NCBI RefSeq assembly: GCF_009759665.1
Contig: NZ_WQNE01000016.1
Span: 1-64,000, forward strand
DNA: 64,000 bases
From: Bradyrhizobium cajani
Lineage (GTDB): Bacteria > Pseudomonadota > Alphaproteobacteria > Rhizobiales > Xanthobacteraceae
Direction of reading: 5' to 3'
In this document: piece after piece, positions 37,205 through 45,931 of the stretch
How positions within the stretch are numbered: position 1 is the stretch's first letter
How the letters are laid out: every line of letters starts with the position of its first letter
Notes under the pieces: model-generated
What the model was told of the DNA's origin: nothing
Databases searched by the model: none
What the model saw: only the letters and a program-made list of their open reading frames with translations
Made by a program: the position numbers and the translations under genes

Positions 37205-38082
37205 CGCCGCCTCGCCAGGAGGCCCGCGGGCCGGATGAACATCATGACGATGAAGAAGGCGAAGGCGAGCACGTAGCCCCATTCGAGGTCGGAGAACAGG
37301 CCGCCGAGCGAGATGATCTCGGCGAACACGAAGGCGGCGATGAAGCCGCCGATGAAATTGCCCAGGCCCCCGAGCACGCAGATCAGGAAGGTGATCGGCC
37401 CGAAGGAGAGGCCGACGAAGGGGTGCACGTCGTATTGCAGCACCAGGAGGCAGGCGGCGAGGCCGGCGAGCGCGCCACCGAGCGCGGAGGTGATGAGATA
37501 GATCCGCCTGGCGTCGACGCCCATCAGCGCCATGATCTGCCGGTCCTGCGAGATGGCGCGGATCGCGGTTCCGGTGAAGGTCCGTGTCATGAACAGATAG
37601 ACCGCGACCATGCCCACCAGCGCCGCGACGAAAGACAGCAGCCGTGCATAGCTGAAGTTCATGTCACCGAAGGCAAGCACCGGCAGGCGGATGCCGAGAT
37701 TGCGGAAGTCGATGCCGAAGGCGACGGTGGCAAAGCTCTGGAGCACGAACAGCACGCCACCGGTCGCGAGCAGCTGGTTGATCGGCGGCGCGGTCAGCAG
37801 CGGCGCGATCACGAGGTAGTGCAGCGCCGCACCGAGCACCGCAACCAGCAGGATGGTGAGCGGCGCGGCAACGAAATAGCTGACGCCGTAAAACTGCACC
37901 ATGAAGTACATGGCGTACATGCCGATCATCACCAACTCGGCGTAGCAGATCCAGGTCACGTCGATGACGCCGAAGATCAGGTTGAGGCCGAGCGCGAGCA
38001 GCGCCAGCACGCCGCCGAGCAGGATGCCGTTGATCACGGCCTCCAGCAGGTAGATGTCGAATACGTCGAAAAATGCTTGCAT
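37201..38082 (-). CDS. livH: branched-chain amino-acid-type ABC transporter permease (LivH)
   Basis: A 293-aa permease with about eight helices. Family blocks: an N-terminal INGILLGGVLALLALGLNLIFGVIDVTW and a C-terminal AISQDRQIMALMGVDARRIYLIT coupling loop. It forms the heterodimeric channel with LivM. A 13-base gap separates it from livF upstream. The standard length suggests a functional subunit. Confidence 0.9.
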   Translation of the reverse strand: MQAFFDVFDIYLLEAVINGILLGGVLALLALGLNLIFGVIDVTWICYAELVMIGMYAMYFMVQFYGVSYFVAAPLTILLVAVLGAALHYLVIAPLLTAPPINQLLATGGVLFVLQSFATVAFGIDFRNLGIRLPVLAFGDMNFSYARLLSFVAALVGMVAVYLFMTRTFTGTAIRAISQDRQIMALMGVDARRIYLITSALGGALAGLAACLLVLQYDVHPFVGLSFGPITFLICVLGGLGNFIGGFIAAFVFAEIISLGGLFSDLEWGYVLAFAFFIVMMFIRPAGLLARRR

Positions 38083-38095
38083 GCCTGCACGAACC

Positions 38096-38800
38096 TCACA
38101 CCCCGAGATATGCTTCCTTGACCGTGTCGCTCGCCAGCATCTCGGCCGAGGTGCCCGACGCCCTGATCGTGCCCGCCTCGATCAGATAAGCGCGATCGAC
38201 CACTTTCAGCACCTGCTGCACGTTCTGCTCGACGATCAGCACCGTCAGGCCGCTGGCGCGGATCCGCTTCACCAGCTCGAACACCTGCTGCACCACGACC
38301 GGCGCCAGCCCCGCCGAGGGTTCGTCGAGCAGCAGCAGTTTCGGATTCGACATCATCGCGCGGCCGATCGCGCACATCTGCTGCTCGCCGCCGGACATGG
38401 TGCCGGCCATCTGGTGCCGGCGCTCCTTCAGGCGCGGAAACAGGTCGAACACGACATCGAGCCGCTCGGCATAGTGGCCGCGCGCCTCCTTCATGAAGGC
38501 GCCCATCTTGAGATTGTCGTCGACCGTGAGCTGCGGAAACAGCCGCCGGTTCTCCGGCACATGGGCGATGCCGAGGCTGACGATCTTGTGCGGCGGCGTC
38601 GCCTTGAGGTCGACGCCTTCCATGGCGATCGAGCCGCGCGAGGGCCGTATCAGGCCGGAGATGACACGCATCAGCGTGGTCTTGCCGGCGCCGTTCGGGC
38701 CGATGACGCCGACGGCCTCGCCGGCCTTGACCTCGAGATCGACGTCGAACAGCGCCTGGAACGTGCCGTAGCCGGCATTGACGGCGCGGAGCTCCAGCAT
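38096..38800 (-). CDS. livF: branched-chain amino-acid-type ABC transporter ATPase (LivF)
   Basis: A 234-aa ABC ATPase. Walker A GPNGAGKTT (about residues 34-42), signature MSGGEQQMCAIGRA, Walker B LLLLDEPSAGLAP and the H-loop region LIVEQN are typical of LivF. It pairs with LivG. GGAGG lies 7 bases before the ATG at 38800, which overlaps the livG stop (TGATG); a GTG at 38803 is an alternative start. Confidence 0.93.
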   Translation of the reverse strand: MLELRAVNAGYGTFQALFDVDLEVKAGEAVGVIGPNGAGKTTLMRVISGLIRPSRGSIAMEGVDLKATPPHKIVSLGIAHVPENRRLFPQLTVDDNLKMGAFMKEARGHYAERLDVVFDLFPRLKERRHQMAGTMSGGEQQMCAIGRAMMSNPKLLLLDEPSAGLAPVVVQQVFELVKRIRASGLTVLIVEQNVQQVLKVVDRAYLIEAGTIRASGTSAEMLASDTVKEAYLGV

Positions 38801-39570
38801 CACTGCCCTCCCGCGCGGCGGCGCGCTTCGGCGGCCGCGGCCTGCGTGGTCTCGGCATCGGTGCCGAGATAGACCTCGATCACGCGCGGATCGCCGGCTA
38901 CCGCGCTCGGCAGGCCTTCCGAGATCTTCTCACCGTGATCGAGCACCATGACGCGGTCGACGACGCGCATCAGCACGCCCATGATGTGCTCGACCCAGAT
39001 GATGGTGATGCCGAGCTCGTCGCGGATGTTGCGCAGCATGTCGGCGGCCTGGTCCATCTCGGCCTCGTCGAGACCGCCGAGGCTCTCGTCGGCCAGCAGA
39101 AGTTTTGGCGCGGTGGCGAGCGCTTTGGCAAGCTCGAGCTTCTTCAGGCCGGCTGCACCCAGGCCATCGACGCTGGCATGGCGATCGGTCGGCAGGCCGA
39201 CCATGGCGAGCGAGCGCTCCGCCGCCTCCTCGGCCTTGACTCGACTGTGGCGGCCCTGACCGTAGAAGCCGGCGAGCGCGACATTCTCGAAGATGGTCAG
39301 CCGGCGGAACGGGCGCGGGATCTGGAAGGTGCGGCCGATGCCGCTATTGATGATCCGGTGCGGCGCGAGGCCCGCGATCTCATGACCGGCGAACAGGATC
39401 GAGCCGGAGCTCGGCGCCAGCGTGCCGGAGAGCATGTTGAAGATCGTGCTCTTGCCCGAGCCGTTGGGTCCGATCAGGCCGAGGATCTCGCCCTGATCGA
39501 CCCTGAACGAGACGTTGTTCACGGCCGTGAAGCCGCCAAACCGCTTCACCAGCCCGCTGACTTCCAACAC
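38800..39570 (-). CDS. livG: branched-chain amino-acid-type ABC transporter ATPase (LivG)
   Basis: A 256-aa ABC ATPase. Walker A GPNGSGKST (about residues 34-42), LivG-type insertion GIGRTFQIPRPFRRLTIFENV, LLLADESLGGLDEAE as Walker B, and IIWVEHIMGVLM as H-loop. The signature region reads GLGAAGLKKLELAKALAT, the diverged form usual in LivG. The GTG start is preceded by GGAG. The gene is 15 bases downstream of the binding-protein gene. Confidence 0.92.
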   Translation of the reverse strand: MLEVSGLVKRFGGFTAVNNVSFRVDQGEILGLIGPNGSGKSTIFNMLSGTLAPSSGSILFAGHEIAGLAPHRIINSGIGRTFQIPRPFRRLTIFENVALAGFYGQGRHSRVKAEEAAERSLAMVGLPTDRHASVDGLGAAGLKKLELAKALATAPKLLLADESLGGLDEAEMDQAADMLRNIRDELGITIIWVEHIMGVLMRVVDRVMVLDHGEKISEGLPSAVAGDPRVIEVYLGTDAETTQAAAAEARRRAGGQ

Positions 39571-39585
39571 CGGAGCACTCCGCCG

Positions 39586-40908
39586 CTATTGGTTGCTGTA
39601 GGTGGTGCCCTTCGGCAGCGGCAGCACCGCCTCGCGCTGCGCCTGGCTCTTGGGCCACACCACGGAGGATTTGTCGTCGATGTACTGGATCACGACTGGG
39701 AACGAGCGCTCGTTCTGGCCCGCCATCGGCGTGCCCTCGCCATAGAACTTGACGCCGAAGCCGAGCATCGTGCCGCCTTCGGGTATGTCGGTGTCGAGCG
39801 CCGCCTTGCGCAGCGCGTCGGGATCGACACCGCCATATTTCTTGATCGCGCGCGGCAGCACGTCGGCCATGAAGATATAGGTGTTGGAGGCGCCGATGCC
39901 GACATGGGCCGAGCGGATGGCAACACCCGGCCTGATCCTGTCGAACTCCTCGCCGACCATCTTGATCACGGGCGAGAGCTTCGGGTCCATGGTCTTCTGG
40001 TTGGCGAGCCAGATCGAGATCGGGTCGGCGTTGAAGATGTAGGTGGCGTCCGGGCCCATGCCCTCCTTCAGCTTCTCATAGACGCCGTACCCGGCGCCAT
40101 GCCCCATCAGCGCGCCGAACTTCAGCCCCTGCTCGCGGGCCTGGCGCAGCAGCAGCGTGATGTCGGGATTGTAGCCGGTGTGGAAGATCACGTCGGGCTT
40201 GGCGCGCTTCAGCTTGGTCACCAGCGCGGAGAGATCGGGCGCGGTCGCCGAGTAGCCTTCCTTCAGGACGACATTGAATCCGGCCTTCTTCGCGCCGGCC
40301 TCGTTGCCCTTGGAGACGTCGACGCCATAGGCGCCGTCCTCGTGGATGATGGCGACGCGCAGATCCTTCGGCTCCTTGCCGAACTTCTCCTTGGCATTCT
40401 GCGCGATGAAATCCATCGTCATCATGCCGAACTGGTCGCCGCTCGCTTGCGGGCGGAACACGTATTTGTAGCCCTTCTCGTTGAACACCGCCGACGAGAT
40501 GCAGGTCGTCATCCACATGAACTTCCTGAGCTGCTCGACGCGGGCGGCCACCGGTACGCATTGCGCCGAGGAGAAGAAGCCGAGCACCATGTCGACCTTC
40601 TCCTGCTCGAGCAGGCGAACGGATTCATTGATGGCAATGTCGGGCTTGCTCTGCGCGTCGGCGTAGACCGCCTCGACCTTGTAGCCCTCGACGCCGGACT
40701 TGGCGAAATGGTCAAGGATGATCTTTGCGCCGACATAGTTCAGCTCGGAGCCGCCGCCCGCGAGAGGCCCGGTCAAATCAAAAACGACGCCGATCTTGAT
40801 CTTCTTCTCTTTGCCTTGATCTTGGGCCTGGGCGGATGCCGCCAAACCCGTCGCGGCAATCGCGACCAACAGCCCACGTACCAAACGGGCAGCCATGCGC
40901 AGGCGCAT
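39586..40908 (-). CDS. ABC transporter substrate-binding protein (Leu/Ile/Val-binding type)
   Basis: A 440-aa periplasmic binding protein with a signal peptide (cleavage after ASAQA). Type I periplasmic-binding fold: IKIGVVFDLTGPLAGGGSELNYVGAKIIL, then VDMVLGFFSSAQCVPVAARVEQLRKFMW and PDVIFHTGYNPDITLLLRQA. It is the first gene of the liv operon. AGGGAGG lies 5 bases before the ATG at 40908; the adjacent TTG at 40911 is too close to the site. The ligand is not clear; the protein is longer than LivJ (about 370 aa), closer to amide/urea-binding relatives. Confidence 0.88.
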   Translation of the reverse strand: MRLRMAARLVRGLLVAIAATGLAASAQAQDQGKEKKIKIGVVFDLTGPLAGGGSELNYVGAKIILDHFAKSGVEGYKVEAVYADAQSKPDIAINESVRLLEQEKVDMVLGFFSSAQCVPVAARVEQLRKFMWMTTCISSAVFNEKGYKYVFRPQASGDQFGMMTMDFIAQNAKEKFGKEPKDLRVAIIHEDGAYGVDVSKGNEAGAKKAGFNVVLKEGYSATAPDLSALVTKLKRAKPDVIFHTGYNPDITLLLRQAREQGLKFGALMGHGAGYGVYEKLKEGMGPDATYIFNADPISIWLANQKTMDPKLSPVIKMVGEEFDRIRPGVAIRSAHVGIGASNTYIFMADVLPRAIKKYGGVDPDALRKAALDTDIPEGGTMLGFGVKFYGEGTPMAGQNERSFPVVIQYIDDKSSVVWPKSQAQREAVLPLPKGTTYSNQ

Positions 40909-41003
40909 CAAAACCTCCCTGGGCGATTGTGCATCGCATTCTTGTTGCTATTGCTTTTTCGCCCATCACACGGGTTGAGCGAAGCGATGTCAAGTCTCGC
41001 GCA

Positions 41004-41708
41004 TCAGCGGGAGGCGAACTGCTGCGCAATAAAGGCCGTGACAAATCGCGGCATGGTCGGCGTGAGATCGCTCATCCCGCGCACGAGATGAATGGCCGAC
41101 AATTCGGGCTCGGCCTCGCGCGCGAGATTGGCTTCGATCCGGGCGCGGACGACATCGCCCGGCATGTCCAGGTTGAGGACCTGAATCATCGCAATCGCAG
41201 GGCCGGAGACGACGCAGTGCCAGTCCGCCTCCGCCGCATAGTCGGCCACGGTCAGCCCGGTCTCTTCCGCGACCTCGCGGATGACGCTGCCGGGAATGTC
41301 GAGTGCGTCGTCCCTGACATCGTCGAGGTCTGGCGTGCCCGAAGGGAAATAGATGCGGCCCGCATTGACGGTGTGCTGTGCCATCTCGCCCATCACGAAG
41401 GCACCGTCGGAGCTGCGCAGCGCGCCCATGCCGAAACCGTTGAACACGGCCGCATCAGGGAAGCCCCAGTCGCGCCAGGCGAGGAAGCTCGCGAAATCGG
41501 TCTCGAAATAGGTCGCGGTGAGATGGCCGTCCGCGAACACGGCGTCGCGCCCGAGCAGGACGCGACCGTTCCAGATTTTTGGCCGCTCGCGCTGCTTCTC
41601 GGCGAAATGCGCCGCGATTTCGGCGCGGTGCTCCTCGGCGAACGGCCACGCGATCGGCCGCACGGCAAGATCAAGCGTCGTGACGCGATGAATGTCTGGT
41701 GACGTCAT
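41004..41708 (-). CDS. Nudix-like hydrolase
   Basis: A 234-aa protein with a C-terminal-half Nudix-type helix, REVAEETGL (about residues 141-149), preceded by RIYFPSGTPDL. The Glu expected seven residues before the REx2EE part of a canonical Nudix box is not at its usual place, so the motif is degenerate. The N-terminal part (WNGRVLLGRDAVFADGHLTATYFETDF) resembles the pre-Nudix region of bacterial proteins of this size. The substrate (nucleoside diphosphate derivative) is unknown. It is monocistronic between two transport loci. Confidence 0.7.
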   Translation of the reverse strand: MTSPDIHRVTTLDLAVRPIAWPFAEEHRAEIAAHFAEKQRERPKIWNGRVLLGRDAVFADGHLTATYFETDFASFLAWRDWGFPDAAVFNGFGMGALRSSDGAFVMGEMAQHTVNAGRIYFPSGTPDLDDVRDDALDIPGSVIREVAEETGLTVADYAAEADWHCVVSGPAIAMIQVLNLDMPGDVVRARIEANLAREAEPELSAIHLVRGMSDLTPTMPRFVTAFIAQQFASR

Positions 41709-41737
41709 GACGCCTGACTACAACGCCTTCGCGTCAG

Positions 41738-42763
41738 TTATTTGGCATTCCCCGTCGTCTTCTTGGCCTGGTCGACGAATTTGTTGGTGAAGGTCTTGCT
41801 GACGTCGATCTTGGCGTTGGCGACTTCGGGCGAACCGACGCTGAACACTGCGAGCACGGCGTCCGCACCTTTCGGATCCATCTTGCCGGTCTCCGAGAAC
41901 ATCGGAATCGTGTTCTTCAGCGCGGCGAGATAGAGATCCTTGTTCTTGCCCACGGTTTCCTCCGGCATCTTCGCCATGATTTCCTCGGGCGTGTGCGAAT
42001 GGATCCAGGCGAGCGTGGCGAGGATCGCATTGGTGAGCGCCTGCGTCTCCTTCTCGTGGCCGTTGACCCAGGCCGCCGTCGAGTACAGCGCGCCGCCCGG
42101 ATATTCGCCGCCGAACGTCTCGAGCGTGTCCTTCTGGGTGCGGGTGTCCGAGAGGATGCGCAGATCCTTGTGGCTGCCCTGGAGCACGGTGACGGAGGGA
42201 TCGAGCATCACGGCCGCGTCGATCTGGCCCTGCTGCATGGCGGCGACCGCAGTGGCGCCGAGACCGACGCCGATCACGGCGGCGCTGGTGGGATCGAGGC
42301 CGTTCTTCTTGAGCATGTATTTGAGGAAGAAGTCGGTGGAGGAGCCCGGCGCGCTGACGCCGACCTTCTTGCCGGCGAGGTCCTTGACCGACTTGATGTC
42401 GTTGGTGCGCGAGGGCGCAACCACCAGCACGAGGCCGGGATAGCGGTCATAGACCACGAAGGCCTGGAGCTCCTGCTTCTTGGCGGCGAGATTGACGCAA
42501 TGGTCGAAATAGCCGGAGACCACGTCGGCGCTGCCACCGAGCACGGCTTTCAGCGCGTCGGACCCGCCCTTGAGGTCGACCAGCTCGACATTGAGGCCGG
42601 CCTTCTCGTACTCGCCGAGCTGCTTGGCCAGCACCGTCGGCAGATAGCACAGGCAAGAGCCGCCGCCGACCGCGATGGTGACCTTGCTCTGCGCCGTGGC
42701 AAGCGAGGTGGTGAGCATCAGCGCGAGCAGCGCGGTAGCGAGCCTGGCAATCGTGTTCTTCAT
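41738..42763 (-). CDS. ABC transporter substrate-binding protein, NitT/TauT (NMT1) family
   Basis: A 341-aa periplasmic binding protein with a Sec signal (ARLATALLALMLTTSLATAQ). The mature part begins KVTIAVGGGSCLCYLPTVLAKQLG, then YEKAGLNVELVDLKGGSDALKAVLGGSADVVSG and SVKDLAGKKVGVSAPGSSTDFFLKYML, typical of NMT1/SsuA-like receptors. GGAGGAAACC precedes the ATG at 42763. It most likely serves the permease and ATPase at 43400-45006, although a plus-strand cupin gene lies between. The ligand is unknown; the Cys-containing GGGSCLC near the pocket is unusual. Confidence 0.85.
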   Translation of the reverse strand: MKNTIARLATALLALMLTTSLATAQSKVTIAVGGGSCLCYLPTVLAKQLGEYEKAGLNVELVDLKGGSDALKAVLGGSADVVSGYFDHCVNLAAKKQELQAFVVYDRYPGLVLVVAPSRTNDIKSVKDLAGKKVGVSAPGSSTDFFLKYMLKKNGLDPTSAAVIGVGLGATAVAAMQQGQIDAAVMLDPSVTVLQGSHKDLRILSDTRTQKDTLETFGGEYPGGALYSTAAWVNGHEKETQALTNAILATLAWIHSHTPEEIMAKMPEETVGKNKDLYLAALKNTIPMFSETGKMDPKGADAVLAVFSVGSPEVANAKIDVSKTFTNKFVDQAKKTTGNAK

Positions 42764-42902
42764 TGGTTTCCTCCGTTCGGCCGGCGGCACCATAGAGCAG
42801 CGGGACCGGCTTGAGAAGCACTGCCTAAGCGGGCTGGCCATCGGCGTTCCAGCGCAATAGCATGCGGGACACAACAACAATTTTCGAAGGGGAGGATCAT
42901 CC

Positions 42903-43352
42903 ATGAATCGCCTTGCTGCCGGACTGTCGATCGCCGCCGCCTTTGCCGCCGGAAGCGGCGCAACCCACCTGCTCCGGCCGGCGCTCGCCGCCGAGAACAT
43001 CACCGCACAGATCATCCACACCGGCGAGATGGAGGGCGATGCGCTCGGGCCCGCCAACAATGTCGGCTACCGCTCCAAGATGTTCGCGAGCGCCGACGGC
43101 GCCACCATCTCGATCCAGGTCGGCAATGTGCCCAAGCACATGCATCCCAACACCAACGAGATCCAGTACATCCTTGACGGCACCGGGACGATCTGGCTCG
43201 GCGACAAGGAGGTGACGGTGAAGCCCGGCGACCTCGTCATCATTCCGAAGGGCACGCCGCATGGCGGCACCAAGCCGATCAGCGGTCAGGTCAAGGCGAT
43301 CGCGATCAAGACGCCGCCGCAGGCACCCGACGACACCAAGCTGCTGGATTGA
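42903..43352 (+). CDS. exported single cupin-domain protein
   Basis: A 149-aa protein with a signal peptide (LSIAAAFAAGSGATHLLRPALAA) and one cupin barrel. The metal-binding motifs are HMHPNTNEIQYILDGTGTIWLG (HxHxnE-like) and PGDLVIIPKGTPHGG. It could bind a metal or small ligand in the periplasm. A GGGGAGG ribosome site precedes the ATG. It is divergent from the NMT1-type binding protein and convergent with the permease gene, placing it inside a transporter locus and suggesting a role in handling the same compound. Confidence 0.85.
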   Translation: MNRLAAGLSIAAAFAAGSGATHLLRPALAAENITAQIIHTGEMEGDALGPANNVGYRSKMFASADGATISIQVGNVPKHMHPNTNEIQYILDGTGTIWLGDKEVTVKPGDLVIIPKGTPHGGTKPISGQVKAIAIKTPPQAPDDTKLLD

Positions 43353-43399
43353 GCCTTCGCGATCGGGGAGCGCCGATGCGCGGGCCCCGATCACACGCG

Positions 43400-44188
43400 C
43401 TAGCCGCGCCCGTCCGACGCGGTCGGCCGCCACACCAACAGTCTCCGCTCAACCAGCGTGACGCCGAAATCGATCAGGATGACGAAGGCGGACAGCACGA
43501 ACATGCCGGCGAACACGCCAGCGACGTCGAATACGCCTTCGGCCTGCTGGATCAGATAGCCGAGGCCCGCCGCCGATCCCAGATATTCGCCGACGACCGC
43601 GCCGACCACGGCGAAGCCGACCGAGGTATGCAGCGAGGAGAACATCCACGAGAGCGCCGACGGCCAATAGACGTGCTGCATCAACTGCCGCTCGCTCATG
43701 CCGAGCATGCGGCCATTGTCGAGCACGGTGCGGCTGACCTCCTTGACGCCCTGGTAGACGTTGAAGAACACGATGAAGAACACCAGCGTCACGCCGAGCG
43801 CGACCTTGGACCAGATGCCGAGGCCGAGCCACAGCGCGAAGATCGGCGCGAGCACGACGCGCGGCAGCGCGTTGACCATCTTCACGTAAGGATCGAACAC
43901 GGCCGCGACCAGCGGCTGGCGCGCGAACCAGAAGCCGACCAGGACGCCCCCGAGCGATCCGATCACGAAGGCGAGGATCGATTCGGCCAATGTGATGCCG
44001 AGATGCTTCCAGATCACGCCCGAAGCGAACCACTTCACGATCTGGCTGAACACGTCGAACGGATTGGAGAAGAAGAACGGCGGCAGCAGGATCTTGCCGA
44101 ACACGGGGACGGTCGACAGCACCTGCCACAGCACGATGCAAACGACCGCGACCAGGACCTGCAGCGCAAACAGCGTCGGGCGCGACAT
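43400..44188 (-). CDS. ABC transporter permease, NitT/TauT family
   Basis: A 262-aa inner-membrane permease with about six helices and the EAA loop (LDNGRMLGMSERQLMQHVYWPSALSWMFSSLHTSVGFAVVGAVVGEYLG). Its ATG overlaps the ATPase stop by one base (TGATG), so translation is coupled. Relatives import nitrate, taurine, sulfonates, or pyrimidine precursors; the ligand is set by the binding protein at 41738. Confidence 0.87.
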   Translation of the reverse strand: MSRPTLFALQVLVAVVCIVLWQVLSTVPVFGKILLPPFFFSNPFDVFSQIVKWFASGVIWKHLGITLAESILAFVIGSLGGVLVGFWFARQPLVAAVFDPYVKMVNALPRVVLAPIFALWLGLGIWSKVALGVTLVFFIVFFNVYQGVKEVSRTVLDNGRMLGMSERQLMQHVYWPSALSWMFSSLHTSVGFAVVGAVVGEYLGSAAGLGYLIQQAEGVFDVAGVFAGMFVLSAFVILIDFGVTLVERRLLVWRPTASDGRG

Positions 44189-45006
44189 CAGACCGCCTCC
44201 GCTGCTTGGGTGGACTGCGCGTAACCCTTCATCACCTCGTCCTTGAGCACGCTCCAGATTTCGCGATGGAGCGCATGGAACTCCTTGTCCAGCCGCACCT
44301 CGAAGATGTCGCGGGGACGCGGCAGGCTCACGCGCCAGTCGCCGATGATGCGCGAGGACGGTCCGGCCGACATGATCACGACACGGTCGGCGAGCGCGAT
44401 CGCCTCTTCGAGGTCATGGGTCACGAACAGCACGGCCTTGCGGTCGGCGTTCCAGAGATCAAGCAGCAGGTTGCCCATGACCTGGCGCGTCTGCGCATCG
44501 AGCGGCCCGAACGGCTCGTCCATCAGCAGGATCTTTGGATCGCGGATCAGCACCTGCGCCAGCGCCACGCGCTTGCGCTGGCCGCCGGACAGCATGTGCG
44601 GATAGCGGCCAGCGAAGGCGCCGAGGCCCACGGAGGTCAGCCATTTCTGCGCCCGCGGCAGCGCCTCGGCCCGCGGCGTACCCTTGATCTCGAGCCCGAT
44701 CGCGACGTTGTCGAGCGCGGTCTTCCAGGGGAACAGGGCGTCGGCCTGGAACAGGTAGCCGGCGTCCCGGTTGAGGCCCGCAAGGGGCCGGTCGAATATC
44801 TTCACGTTGCCGGCGGCCGGCTTGAGCAGACCGGCCGCGACGTTGAGCAGCGTCGATTTCCCGCAGCCGGTCGGGCCGACAATGGCAACGAACTCGCCCT
44901 GCGCAACCGCGAGATGGGCCTTCTCCACCGCCGTATAGACCCGCCCGTCCCCGAGGCGGAACGCGACCTTGGCATCTTCCAGCGCCACCGCCGTGGGCAT
45001 TGACAT
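44188..45006 (-). CDS. ABC transporter ATP-binding protein, NitT/TauT family
   Basis: A 272-aa ABC ATPase. Walker A GPTGCGKST, Q-loop YLFQADALFPWKTALDNV, signature LSGGQRKRVALAQ, Walker B ILLMDEPFGPLD and H-loop VLFVTHDLEEA match the NitT/TauT group. The ATG at 45006 follows GGAGGAGACAC. It is the first gene of a two-gene operon with the permease. A 142-base region separates it from the divergent OpuC-like operon. Confidence 0.87.
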   Translation of the reverse strand: MSMPTAVALEDAKVAFRLGDGRVYTAVEKAHLAVAQGEFVAIVGPTGCGKSTLLNVAAGLLKPAAGNVKIFDRPLAGLNRDAGYLFQADALFPWKTALDNVAIGLEIKGTPRAEALPRAQKWLTSVGLGAFAGRYPHMLSGGQRKRVALAQVLIRDPKILLMDEPFGPLDAQTRQVMGNLLLDLWNADRKAVLFVTHDLEEAIALADRVVIMSAGPSSRIIGDWRVSLPRPRDIFEVRLDKEFHALHREIWSVLKDEVMKGYAQSTQAAEAV

Positions 45007-45100
45007 GTGTCTCCTCCGAACTTGGCCCGATGCCTTAGCCTCTCGCGCAGCCAAGTTCAATCAACCGGCCAAGCGTGCTACGCATGGGGCTGGCCGCGCC

Positions 45101-45129
45101 CTTACCCTCCATTGGAGGGGGAGGGTAAG
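45101..45129. repeat. 10-bp inverted repeat before the OpuCA-like gene
   Basis: CTTACCCTCC (45101-45110) pairs perfectly with GGAGGGTAAG (45120-45129) across a 9-nt loop, ending 19 bases before the start codon at 45149. It is of a type seen as an intergenic repeat in this genus. Its position near the ribosome site could also affect translation. Confidence 0.5.
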
Positions 45130-45148
45130 GAAGAGTGAGCCCGCATCT

Positions 45149-45931
45149 ATGCCCTCCAAGCTGGCGATCAGCTATGCCCGCGTCACCAAGAGCTTCGGCT
45201 CGCTCAGGGCCGTCGACGATGTGTCGCTCGACGTCGCCGACGGCGAGTTTGTGGCCATCGTCGGCGGCTCAGGCTCCGGCAAGACCACGCTGCTGCGGCT
45301 CGCCAACCGGCTGATCGAGGCGGATAGCGGCACGATCACGGTCGAGGGCCAGAACGTGCGGGACGTCGATCCGGTCGCGCTGCGGCGGCGGATCGGCTAC
45401 GTCTTCCAGGCCGGCGGGCTGTTTCCACATTTGAGCGTTGCCGACAACATCGGGATCACACCAAATCTGCTGGGCGTGTCGGCCGCGGATATCGCCTCAC
45501 GGGTCGATGAGCTGCTCGATCTGGTGCAGCTCGACCGCGCCGCGCATCGCGACCGGCTGCCGGAAGCGCTCTCTGGCGGCCAGCGCCAGCGCGTCGGCGT
45601 GGCGCGGGCGCTCGCGGCACGCCCGCGCATCATGCTGATGGACGAGCCGTTCGGTGCGCTCGATCCGCTCACCCGCGACGCACTCGGCGAGGATTTTCGC
45701 GGCCTGCACCGCAAGCTCGGCCTGACCACCGTGATGATCACGCATGACATGACGGAGGCAATTTTGCTGGCCGATCGCATTGCGGTGATGCGCGCTGGAA
45801 AGCTGCTCGCGCTGGGTACGCCCGCAGAGCTGTCGAAAAGCAGCGATGCCTATGTGCTGGAGCTGTTGCGCACGCCCCGGCGCCAGGTCGAGCGATTGAA
45901 CGCGCTGCTGCCAACGAGCGGTGCGGCATGA
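45149..45931 (+). CDS. osmoprotectant/quaternary-amine-type ABC transporter ATPase (OpuCA-like)
   Basis: A 260-aa ABC ATPase: Walker A GGSGSGKTT (about residues 36-44), VFQAGGLFPHLSVADNI, signature LSGGQRQRVGVARAL, Walker B IMLMDEPFGALDP, H-loop VMITHDMTEA. Sequence style matches the OpuCA/YehX/EgtUA group. There is no CBS domain pair at the C-terminus, unlike OpuCA, so it is a minimal form. The ATG at 45149 is the first Met that gives a normal N-terminus. It overlaps the permease-receptor gene by ATGA. Confidence 0.85.
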   Translation: MPSKLAISYARVTKSFGSLRAVDDVSLDVADGEFVAIVGGSGSGKTTLLRLANRLIEADSGTITVEGQNVRDVDPVALRRRIGYVFQAGGLFPHLSVADNIGITPNLLGVSAADIASRVDELLDLVQLDRAAHRDRLPEALSGGQRQRVGVARALAARPRIMLMDEPFGALDPLTRDALGEDFRGLHRKLGLTTVMITHDMTEAILLADRIAVMRAGKLLALGTPAELSKSSDAYVLELLRTPRRQVERLNALLPTSGAA

